Below are positions 25,536 to 32,776 of a DNA stretch of 64,000 nt, in pieces. This stretch comes from Pseudomonas sp. (lineage in GTDB: Bacteria > Pseudomonadota > Gammaproteobacteria > Pseudomonadales > Pseudomonadaceae), in NCBI RefSeq assembly GCF_030150285.1, contig NZ_JASLGE010000024.1, forward strand, positions 1 to 64,000. Direction: 5' to 3'. The position numbers and the translations under genes were made by a program. The notes under the pieces were generated by a model. That model ran no database searches and had not been told where the DNA came from. It saw only the letters and a program-made list of their open reading frames with translations. Position 1 is the first letter of the stretch. The number at the start of each line of letters is the position of its first letter.

Positions 25536-26318
25536 ATGAGTGAGCAAGCAGCGGGCTGTTGTATCAAAGTCGAGGCGTTGGGTGAGGCCCATCAGGCTTC
25601 AGCCGAGCAGTGGGCTGAGCGCCTGGGGTTGCCTTTAGAGGTGGCCGACGCGGAGTTCGCCCTGCAAGTGGGTGACCAAGGCTTGCAGCTACAGCAACTG
25701 GGCCCTGATGCTCCGGGCCCGGTGCGGGTCGATTTCGTGGAGGGCGGCGCGGCGCATCGGCGTTTGTTTGGCGGCGGCACCGGGCAGATGATTGCCAAGG
25801 CCGTCGGCATCCAGCAAGGCGTGCGCCCCCGTGTGCTGGATGCCACGGCGGGCCTGGGCAAGGACGCGTTTGTACTCGCCAGCCTGGGCTGTGAAATGAG
25901 CCTGATCGAACGCCAGCCCTTGATCGGTGCACTGTTGGAAGATGGCTTGCGCCGTGGCTTGAGCGACGACGAAGTGGCTCCCATTGTGTCGCGCATGCGC
26001 TTGCTCAAAGGCAATTCAATTGACGTGATGCGCGACTGGGAAGGCGAACCGCCCCAGGTAATCTACCTGGACCCGATGTTTCCCCATCGTGAGAAAACCG
26101 CGCTGGTGAAGAAGGAAATGCGTTTGTTCCGGCCGTTGGTGGGGGATGACAACGATGCCCCGGCGTTGCTGGAAGCCGCCTTGGCCTTGGCGAGCCATCG
26201 CGTGGTGGTCAAACGCCCGCGCAAGGCTCCGTGCATTGCGGGGCCCAAGCCAAGCCATGCGCTGGATGGTAAATCGAGCCGTTACGATATTTACCCGAAG
26301 AAAGCGTTGAAACCCTGA
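25536..26318 (+). CDS. rsmJ: 16S rRNA (guanine1516-N2)-methyltransferase RsmJ
   Basis: RsmJ methylates G1516 of 16S rRNA using SAM. The 260-residue protein has the SAM-binding LDATAGLGKDAFVLASLG motif at about 105-122 and the catalytic YLDPMFPHR motif near 183-191. The C-terminal PKPSHALDGKSSRYDIYP is typical. I use ATG 25536 rather than an earlier in-frame ATG because it opens the conserved sequence. It runs convergent with the mexL-like gene, with a degenerate REP between them. Confidence 0.92.
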   Translation: MSEQAAGCCIKVEALGEAHQASAEQWAERLGLPLEVADAEFALQVGDQGLQLQQLGPDAPGPVRVDFVEGGAAHRRLFGGGTGQMIAKAVGIQQGVRPRVLDATAGLGKDAFVLASLGCEMSLIERQPLIGALLEDGLRRGLSDDEVAPIVSRMRLLKGNSIDVMRDWEGEPPQVIYLDPMFPHREKTALVKKEMRLFRPLVGDDNDAPALLEAALALASHRVVVKRPRKAPCIAGPKPSHALDGKSSRYDIYPKKALKP

Positions 26319-26319
26319 T

Positions 26320-26366
26320 ACAGGTCGCGAGCACGTTCGCGCCTGCTGGGGCGTGAGCTTGCGAGC
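26320..26366. repeat. Degenerate REP-like sequence
   Basis: GGTCGCGAGCACGTTCGCGCC, then GTGAGCTTGCGAGCG, in the gap between the convergent rsmJ and mexL-like genes. It is like the REPs of the window but with several mismatches. Confidence 0.55.
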
Positions 26367-26369
26367 GTT

Positions 26370-27008
26370 TCAGGCAGGCCGATAAGCCCGCGTAAAGACA
26401 GCGACCACTTCCTGTACATGCGCCTCGGCTTCTTCGGCGGTCAGCACCCCGCCGTAGCCGTAAAGCAGGCGAAAGTTCGGCGACCCCTTGAGCATGCAAA
26501 AAAAGTGCTCTGCCGCGTAATGTGCCCCCTCAATGTGTAGCGCGCCGGTCTGATGAATTTTATTGAGCAAGCGCTCCATCTCCATCACCACCCGCTCTGG
26601 CCCTGCCTCAAAGAATATTTGGGACAGCTTCGGGTCCTGGCTACCCAGCGTCACCATCAATCGATGCAGGTTGATCGACTCTTCGCTGTTGATCAGCGCC
26701 AGAAATCCCCGGCCAATGGCGAGTAGCACCGTTTCAATCGGCACGCCGTGCGGCAGGTCAAAGAACAAATCCGGCAATTGTTCCGAGCATTTGGCCAGGA
26801 TCGCTGAAGAAAACAGCGTCTCCTTGTCGGTGAAATGGCTGTAGACCGTCAGCTTTGACACCCCGGCCAGGCCCGCGACCGCGTCCATGCTGGTGTTGGC
26901 ATAGCCGTGGGTCAAAAACAGCGATTTGGCGGCATCAAGGATCGCTTGGCGCTTGGCCATGTCCTTGGGGCGCCCTGGGGCATTCAGAGGTAAAGGTTTG
27001 TCAGACAT
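26370..27008 (-). CDS. mexL: TetR-family repressor, MexL-like
   Basis: The 212-residue protein is a TetR-type repressor. The N-terminal helix-turn-helix is at about 20-65 with the AILDAAKSLFLTHGYANTSM segment and GVSKLTVYSHFTDKETLF recognition helix region. The C-terminal domain should bind a drug or metabolite. The length equals MexL of P. aeruginosa (212), and the gene is divergent from a MexJ/MexK-like pair as in that species, so I infer the same role: repression of mexJK and of itself. I use the start at 27008 (MSDKPLPLN) since the frame upstream runs into the promoter region. Confidence 0.85.
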   Translation of the reverse strand: MSDKPLPLNAPGRPKDMAKRQAILDAAKSLFLTHGYANTSMDAVAGLAGVSKLTVYSHFTDKETLFSSAILAKCSEQLPDLFFDLPHGVPIETVLLAIGRGFLALINSEESINLHRLMVTLGSQDPKLSQIFFEAGPERVVMEMERLLNKIHQTGALHIEGAHYAAEHFFCMLKGSPNFRLLYGYGGVLTAEEAEAHVQEVVAVFTRAYRPA

Positions 27009-27096
27009 TTCCGTTATTACTGGACTGGTGAGTTTAGGATTAATAACATAGTGCCAGTATAAGTATTCCAAGCCTCATTAGCGAAAGGTCATCTCC
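27009..27096. promoter_or_regulatory. Divergent mexL/mexJ control region
   Basis: The 88-base gap must hold both promoters. TACTGG (27018-27023) and CCAGTA (27054-27059) are inverted half-sites 30 bases apart, and AT-rich TTAATAAC lies between them; these are candidates for MexL binding. This is suggestive only. Confidence 0.4.
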
Positions 27097-28197
27097 ATGT
27101 TGCGCCATGCCTTGCCCCGCGCTGTGCCTGTGTGTCTGATGTTTTTACTGTCGGCATGCGGGCATGAAGAGCCGCCCCAAACCAGTATCAGCCCGGCGGT
27201 GGTCATCCAGCCCCAGCCCTCGGCTCAGGCGAATCAAAGTTACCCCGGTGAAGTGCGGGCGCGATTTGATCCGCAGTTAGCCTTCCGTATCGGCGGCAAG
27301 GTGGCCCGGCGCCTGGTGGATGAGGGTGAGCGGGTCAAGGCCAACCAGCCTCTGGCCGAACTGGACTCACAGGACGTGCGCCTGCAACTGGAGTCGACCC
27401 GTGCCCAAGTGGCTGCCGGCCAGGCCAATTTGAACCTGGTGCGGGCAGAACGTGACCGCTACAAAACCTTGCTGGACCGGCAGATGGTCAGCCGCTCCCA
27501 GTTCGATAACGCCGAAAACCAGTACCGCTCTGGCGAGGCCAGGCTTCAGCAGCTTAAGGCCGAACAGGATGTGGCGCGCAATAAGGCCAGTTATGCCGTG
27601 TTGCGCGCCCCGCAGGATGGGGTGATTGCACAGCGCCAGGTTGAGGTCGGGCAAGTGGTTGCAGCTGGCCAAACAGTCTTTACCCTGGCGGCCGACGGCG
27701 AGCGTGAAGTGCTGATCAGCCTGCCGGAAAACGATTTTGGCCGCTTCAAGATTGGCGTGCCGGTATCGGTTGAGTTGTGGTCGCAACCCGGCCAGCGTTT
27801 GACGGGGCAGATTCGTGAACTGTCACCGTCAGCCGACCCGAAATCACGCACCTTCGCTGCCCGAATTGCCTTTACGGCGGGCAAAGTACCGGCCGAGCTG
27901 GGGCAAAGCGCCCGCGTGTTTATTGAAAGTGAGAGCGGGGGCGTGCTGTCGGTGCCGCTGTCGGCGTTGAGTGCTGAAAATGGGGCCACCTATGTGTGGC
28001 GTGTCGGGCCAGGCAACACGCTTGAACAGGTGCCTGTGCGTGTGGGCCCTTATGGCGAGAAAACCGTGCCGGTGCTGGAAGGCCTGAAACCTGAAGACTG
28101 GATCGTCGCGGCCGGGGTGCATGTGTTGCATCAAGGTCAGCAGGTGCGGCCGGTTGATCGCTCCAATCGCACGATTAACGTGGCAGCCAAGGAGTAA
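27097..28197 (+). CDS. mexJ: RND efflux periplasmic adaptor, MexJ-like
   Basis: This is the membrane fusion protein of a tripartite RND pump. The 366-residue lipoprotein has a lipobox LLSAC near Cys21, a barrel-sandwich half (GEVRARFDPQLAFRIGGKV), a coiled-coil hairpin at about 100-170, a second lipoyl half (VLRAPQDGVIAQRQVEVGQVV), and a beta-barrel domain. MexJ of P. aeruginosa is 367 residues. The permease gene follows after 5 bases. No outer-membrane channel gene is in the operon, which also fits MexJK, known to borrow OprM or OpmH. Divergent from its probable repressor. Confidence 0.88.
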   Translation: MLRHALPRAVPVCLMFLLSACGHEEPPQTSISPAVVIQPQPSAQANQSYPGEVRARFDPQLAFRIGGKVARRLVDEGERVKANQPLAELDSQDVRLQLESTRAQVAAGQANLNLVRAERDRYKTLLDRQMVSRSQFDNAENQYRSGEARLQQLKAEQDVARNKASYAVLRAPQDGVIAQRQVEVGQVVAAGQTVFTLAADGEREVLISLPENDFGRFKIGVPVSVELWSQPGQRLTGQIRELSPSADPKSRTFAARIAFTAGKVPAELGQSARVFIESESGGVLSVPLSALSAENGATYVWRVGPGNTLEQVPVRVGPYGEKTVPVLEGLKPEDWIVAAGVHVLHQGQQVRPVDRSNRTINVAAKE

Positions 28198-28202
28198 TCC
28201 CG

Positions 28203-31200
28203 ATGGGTTTTAACCTTTCTGCCTGGGCGTTGCGCAATCGCCAGATCGTGCTGTTTTTGATGTTGCTGGTAGCCGTTGTCGGCGCGTTGTCCTACACAAA
28301 GTTAGGGCAAAGCGAAGATCCGCCGTTCACGTTCAAAGCGATGGTCATTCGCACGCTATGGCCTGGTGCGACGGCAGAAGAAGTGTCGCGTCAGGTCACC
28401 GAACGTATCGAAAAGAAGCTGATGGAGACCGGCGAGTACGAGCGCATTGTCTCGTTCTCGCGCCCTGGCGAGTCGCAAGTGACCTTTATGGCCCGCGATT
28501 CCATGCACTCCGCTGATGTGCCGGAGCTGTGGTATCAGGTGCGCAAGAAGATTGCCGATATCCAGTACACCTTGCCTGCGGGGGTTCAGGGGCCTTTTTT
28601 CAATGATGAATTCGGCACCACATTCGGCAATATCTACAGCCTGAGCGGCGACGGCTACGACTACGCGGTGCTCAAAGACTACGCCGACCGCATCCAGATC
28701 CAGCTGCAAAGGGTCAAAGATGTCGGCAAGGTCGAACTGCTGGGCCTGCAAGACGAAAAAATCTGGATCGAACTGTCCAACCTCAAACTCGCGACCCTGG
28801 GCTTGCCGCTCGACGCGGTGCAAAAAGCCCTGCAAGAGCAAAACGCCGTGTCGACGGCAGGTTTCTTCGAGACGCCGACGGAGCGGGTGCAATTGCGCGT
28901 CAGCGGTAACTTCAAGACGGTCGAGGACATTGAGCGCTTCCCGATTCGTGTTGGTGACCGCACGTTCCGTATCAGCGATGTGGCCGATGTGCGCCGTGGC
29001 TTTAATGACCCGCCTGCACCACGCATGCGTTTTATGGGGCAAGATGCCATTGGCCTGGCCGTCGCAATGAAGGACGGCGGCGATATTCTGGTGCTGGGTA
29101 AAGCGCTGGAGGTTGAGTTCGAGCGGATCCGCAAGCACCTGCCGGCGGGCATGCAACTGAGCAAGGTGTCAGACCAGCCGGCAGCGGTGAAAACCAGTGT
29201 TGGCGAGTTTGTGCAGGTGCTGGTGGAAGCGTTGGCCATCGTGCTGCTGGTGAGCTTTTTCTCCCTCGGTGTGCGCACCGGCATGGTGGTTGCGCTGACC
29301 ATTCCGCTGGTGTTGGCCATGACCTTTGCCAGCATGTATTACTTGGGCATCGGCTTGCACAAGATTTCCTTGGGGGCGCTGGTGCTGGCGCTCGGGCTGT
29401 TGGTGGACGACGCCATCATCGCCGTGGAAATGATGGCGATCAAAATGGAGCAGGGCTACGACCGCTTCAGGGCCGCGAGTTTCGCCTGGACCAGCACGGC
29501 TTTTCCGATGCTCACCGGTACGTTGATCACGGCGGCAGGTTTTCTGCCGATTGCGATGGCGCAGTCGAGCACGGGCGAATACACCCGTTCGATTTTCCAG
29601 GTGGTGACCCTTGCGCTGCTGGCGTCCTGGGTCGCGGCCGTGGTGTTTGTGCCGTACTTGGGGGCGTTGCTGCTGCCGGATCTGGCGAAAATCCATGCGG
29701 CCAAGCACGGCACTGACGCGGGCGCGCATGACCCTTACGGTACACCGTTCTATCAGCGCGTAAGGCGGGTAGTGGAGTGGTGCGTACGCCGCCGCAAGAC
29801 TGTGATCACGTTGACCGTGTTGCTGTTTATGGGCTCGGTGGCGCTGTTCAAAATTGTCCCGCAGCAGTTTTTCCCGGCCTCGAGCCGCCTGGAACTGATG
29901 GTCGATCTTAAACTGGCCGAAGGTGCCTCGTTGAGCAACACCACTGAACAGGTACAGCGCCTCGAAGCCTTGCTCAAGGACCATCCGGGGATTGTCAATT
30001 ATGTGGCTTACGCCGGCACCGGTTCGCCGCGCTATTACTTGCCGTTGGACCAACAACTGCCCGCGGCCAGCTTTGCCCAGTTTGTTGTCCTGGCAGACAC
30101 TATCGAGGCTCGGGAAAGTTTGCGCACCTGGCTGATCGAAACCCTTAACGAGCAGTTCCCTGAAGTGCGCTCGCGGGTCACTCGCCTTGAAAACGGCCCT
30201 CCCGTGGGGTACCCGGTGCAGTTCAGGGTGACGGGCGAGCACATCGAAGAGGTGCGTGCGTTGGCCCGAAAAGTGGCAGCCAAGGTTCGGGAAAATCCTT
30301 ATGTCGTCAACGTGCACCTGGACTGGGAGGAACCGAGCAAAGTGGTGTACCTCACCATTGATCAGGACCGTGCACGGGCGTTGGGCGTGAGCACAGCTAA
30401 CCTGTCGCGCTTCCTGCAGAGCACCTTGCGCGGTTCCGCTGTGAGCCAGTATCGCGAAGACAACGAGTTGATCGAAATCTTGTTGCGTGGCACGCCTCAG
30501 GAACGTGCCGACCTGTCGCTACTGCCCAGCCTGGCCGTGCCGACCGAGAATGGCCAAAGCGTCGCCTTGTCGCAGATCGTGACCCTGGAATATGGCTTTG
30601 AAGAGGGCATTATCTGGCACCGCAATCGCCTGCCGACCGTTACAGTGCGTGCCGATATTTACGGCAAGGAGCAACCGGCCACGCTGGTCGAGCAGATTCT
30701 GCCGACCTTGCAAGACGTGCGTGCCGAACTGCCGGATGGTTACTTGCTGGAAGTGGGCGGTACGGTCGAAGACTCAACGCGCGGGCAGGACTCAGTGAAG
30801 GCCGGTGTGCCCTTGTTTATCGTGGTGGTGTTGACCTTGCTGATGGTGCAATTGCGCAGTTTCTCGCGCATGGTCATGGTGTTCCTGACCGCGCCGCTGG
30901 GCTTGATCGGTGTCACGCTGTTCCTCCTGGCGTTTGGCAAGCCGTTTGGGTTTGTCGCGATGCTGGGCACTATCGCCTTGTCCGGGATGATCATGCGTAA
31001 CTCCGTCATCCTGGTGGATCAGATCGAACAGGACAAAGCGGCGGGGCTTGATCCGTGGCAGGCGATTATTGAAGCGACCGTGCGCCGGTTCCGCCCCATT
31101 GTACTGACGGCCCTGGCGGCGGTGCTGGCGATGATCCCGTTGTCCCGTAGCGTGTTTTTCGGGCCGATGGCGGTTGCGATCATGGGCGGCTTGATCGTGG

Positions 31201-31268
31201 CGACTGCCTTGACCTTGCTGTTTCTGCCGGCCTTGTATGCGGCGTGGTTCAAGGTGAAAAAACATTGA
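28203..31268 (+). CDS. mexK: RND efflux permease, MexK-like
   Basis: This is the proton-driven inner-membrane pump of the RND system. The 1021-residue protein has the usual twofold architecture: TM1 at about 14-30, a large periplasmic loop, TM2-7, a second large loop from about 550, and TM8-12 from about 865. The proton-relay pair is visible in TM4 as LLVDDAIIAVEMM. Other HAE-RND marks are GQSEDPPFTFK and FFPASSRLELM. MexK of P. aeruginosa is 1025 residues; in that species the pump exports erythromycin and triclosan. Substrates here are inferred only. Confidence 0.9.
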   Translation: MGFNLSAWALRNRQIVLFLMLLVAVVGALSYTKLGQSEDPPFTFKAMVIRTLWPGATAEEVSRQVTERIEKKLMETGEYERIVSFSRPGESQVTFMARDSMHSADVPELWYQVRKKIADIQYTLPAGVQGPFFNDEFGTTFGNIYSLSGDGYDYAVLKDYADRIQIQLQRVKDVGKVELLGLQDEKIWIELSNLKLATLGLPLDAVQKALQEQNAVSTAGFFETPTERVQLRVSGNFKTVEDIERFPIRVGDRTFRISDVADVRRGFNDPPAPRMRFMGQDAIGLAVAMKDGGDILVLGKALEVEFERIRKHLPAGMQLSKVSDQPAAVKTSVGEFVQVLVEALAIVLLVSFFSLGVRTGMVVALTIPLVLAMTFASMYYLGIGLHKISLGALVLALGLLVDDAIIAVEMMAIKMEQGYDRFRAASFAWTSTAFPMLTGTLITAAGFLPIAMAQSSTGEYTRSIFQVVTLALLASWVAAVVFVPYLGALLLPDLAKIHAAKHGTDAGAHDPYGTPFYQRVRRVVEWCVRRRKTVITLTVLLFMGSVALFKIVPQQFFPASSRLELMVDLKLAEGASLSNTTEQVQRLEALLKDHPGIVNYVAYAGTGSPRYYLPLDQQLPAASFAQFVVLADTIEARESLRTWLIETLNEQFPEVRSRVTRLENGPPVGYPVQFRVTGEHIEEVRALARKVAAKVRENPYVVNVHLDWEEPSKVVYLTIDQDRARALGVSTANLSRFLQSTLRGSAVSQYREDNELIEILLRGTPQERADLSLLPSLAVPTENGQSVALSQIVTLEYGFEEGIIWHRNRLPTVTVRADIYGKEQPATLVEQILPTLQDVRAELPDGYLLEVGGTVEDSTRGQDSVKAGVPLFIVVVLTLLMVQLRSFSRMVMVFLTAPLGLIGVTLFLLAFGKPFGFVAMLGTIALSGMIMRNSVILVDQIEQDKAAGLDPWQAIIEATVRRFRPIVLTALAAVLAMIPLSRSVFFGPMAVAIMGGLIVATALTLLFLPALYAAWFKVKKH

Positions 31269-31287
31269 GCCACAACACGACTGCTCC

Positions 31288-31537
31288 TATGGATGGCAGA
31301 GTTTGTAGGAACGAGCTTGCTCGTGATCTTTTGATCTGGCTTTTGATCTAAAGGGCCCCCTTAAGCCACGCTGGCTGAACGCAGGTTTTGCGCAGTGGGT
31401 AACCCGGCAGGATGCCGGGTTAGCCGCGACACGGCCAAGGAGGCCGATCGCGGCGGCCCACGGCGTAAAGCCGGAGCCTTAGGTGGCCGTAACCGCAGCA
31501 ATGGATCTGGCTGCTGAACGACAGCGCGGCCCCTGCT
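31288..31537. repeat. Composite REP-associated repeat, copy 4
   Basis: The most complete plus-oriented copy. In order: GAACGAGCTTGCTCGTGATC (REP), TTTGATCTAAAGGGCC, CCACGCTGGCTGAACGCAGG, a stem-loop AACCCGGC/GCCGGGTT at 31401-31421, CACGGCGTAAAGCCGG, and GTAACCGCAGCAATGGAT. It fills the gap between convergent mexK and the DUF4197 gene. Confidence 0.87.
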
Positions 31538-31545
31538 ACAGGTGT

Positions 31546-32235
31546 TTACAGGGTGCCAAACACCTTTTTCGCCAAGCTGGTGGCGGCGGCAGCCGGGTTT
31601 TGGCGGATGTTTTCTTCCTGTTTGCCGATCATCTCGAATAAACCGTTCAATGCCTGTTCGGTCACATAGCTTTCGATGGTGGCGTTTTTATTTTGCATCA
31701 CTCCCAGTGCGGCGGCTTGCCCGGCAAATGCGTTGTATTGCTGGGCCAGGCCGACTTTGTCGGTGGCCTGTTTCACGATGGGCAAGAACTTGGCGCGTAT
31801 CTGTTCGCGGCTGCTTTTGTTCAGGTACTGCGTGGCCGAGTCCTGGCCGCCGGTCAAAATGCCCTTGGCATCGGATACGGTCATGTTTTTCACCGCATTC
31901 ACCAGCAGGGCCTGAGCCTGCGGCACAGCGGCTTCAGCGGCTTTGTTCATGCTGCTCTCAAGCTCATCCACTTGAGTGCCCATCCCGAACTGCCGCATTT
32001 TGTTCGCCACTTTGCCAAGGTTGCCCGGCAATTCGATTTTCACCTCGGGGTTATTGCTGAAACCGCCAGGTGTGCCCAGTTGTTTCACCGCAATCTGCGC
32101 GCCTTGGGTCAGGGCGTCTTTGAGGCCGCCGGTGGCGTCTTTCTGCGACAGGTCGCTGAGTGACACCGCCAAAGCGTTGGCCGAGATCAAGAGGCTTACA
32201 CACAGCCCCGCCAGTCGTAGAGTCGGGCGCACCAT
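31546..32235 (-). CDS. DUF4197 exported protein
   Basis: The 229-residue protein has a signal peptide (RLAGLCVSLLISANALA, cleaved near residue 24) and a mature domain of the DUF4197 family, which is predicted all-helical and has no known function. The family sequence GGLKDALTQGAQIAVKQLG opens it. It should be periplasmic. I use the start at 32235 because it opens the signal peptide; an earlier in-frame Met at 32298 adds 21 unlikely residues. It is downstream of a YbaY-like lipoprotein gene with only 10 bases between, so the two are probably one transcript. Confidence 0.85.
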   Translation of the reverse strand: MVRPTLRLAGLCVSLLISANALAVSLSDLSQKDATGGLKDALTQGAQIAVKQLGTPGGFSNNPEVKIELPGNLGKVANKMRQFGMGTQVDELESSMNKAAEAAVPQAQALLVNAVKNMTVSDAKGILTGGQDSATQYLNKSSREQIRAKFLPIVKQATDKVGLAQQYNAFAGQAAALGVMQNKNATIESYVTEQALNGLFEMIGKQEENIRQNPAAAATSLAKKVFGTL

Positions 32236-32245
32236 GGCCGTTTCC

Positions 32246-32647
32246 TTATTGAGTGACTTGATTAACACGCAACCGGATCGGTTGCAGGTGTTTGGCATTC
32301 AAATCAATGCTGTTGCGTTCTGTGGTGATAAACAACAATTGGCCATTATCTTCAATGCGGGCGCTGATGGCGTAGGTATGGCCAGATTTGACCTGTGCAG
32401 GGTCGTAGGTCAGGTGGAACGGCAAAGGCACCTGCCCGTTGACGGGGCCACTTTGCGTGGCCAGTGTCACGGCGGGTGCGTCAGCCAGTGAAACGTCCTG
32501 CAGGCTTACTTCCAGCGTAGCAGTCGGAGGAAGAGCAATGCGCTGTAGGTAATACACTTCGCCGTCGAGGGTGGCTTTCGGGGCCGGGGCCATTGAGCTG
32601 CAAGCGCCGAGCAGGGCGGTGAGGCTCAGCAGTGCTATTTTTTTCAT
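32246..32647 (-). CDS. YbaY-family lipoprotein
   Basis: The 133-residue protein has a lipoprotein signal with lipobox LGAC (Cys16) and a mature YbaY-type beta-sandwich domain with the features VYYLQRIALPPTATLEVSL and SGHTYAISARIEDNGQLLF. YbaY-like lipoproteins are implicated in envelope or osmotic homeostasis, but no definite function is known. It precedes the DUF4197 gene. The start is ATG 32647 after GAGAAGCTC on the minus strand. Confidence 0.82.
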   Translation of the reverse strand: MKKIALLSLTALLGACSSMAPAPKATLDGEVYYLQRIALPPTATLEVSLQDVSLADAPAVTLATQSGPVNGQVPLPFHLTYDPAQVKSGHTYAISARIEDNGQLLFITTERNSIDLNAKHLQPIRLRVNQVTQ

Positions 32648-32723
32648 CGTGAGAAGCTCCGTTTCATGTCTGGTTAAGGTATTTCACACCGGGTTGGATT
32701 GCACGGGCTGACTGTTTCCCCGC

Positions 32724-32744
32724 GGCCCGGGTTTTGCCCAGGCC
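32724..32744 (-). terminator. GC-rich hairpin after plsB
   Basis: On the minus strand GGCCTGGG pairs with CCCGGGCC around CAAAA. It follows plsB by about 30 bases but has no T-run, so it may be a weak terminator or a processing stem. A short GGCAGA-rich tract lies between. Confidence 0.45.
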
Positions 32745-32776
32745 TTTGCTGCTCTGCGCTCTGCCCTCTGCCCTTT

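Noticed and set aside
29169..30317. 382-codon minus-strand frame
   Set aside because: Antisense shadow of the MexK-like permease; His/Gln/Arg-rich with no domain.
27097..31268. A complete tripartite efflux operon
   Set aside because: No outer-membrane channel gene follows the permease; MexJK-type pumps use a channel coded elsewhere.
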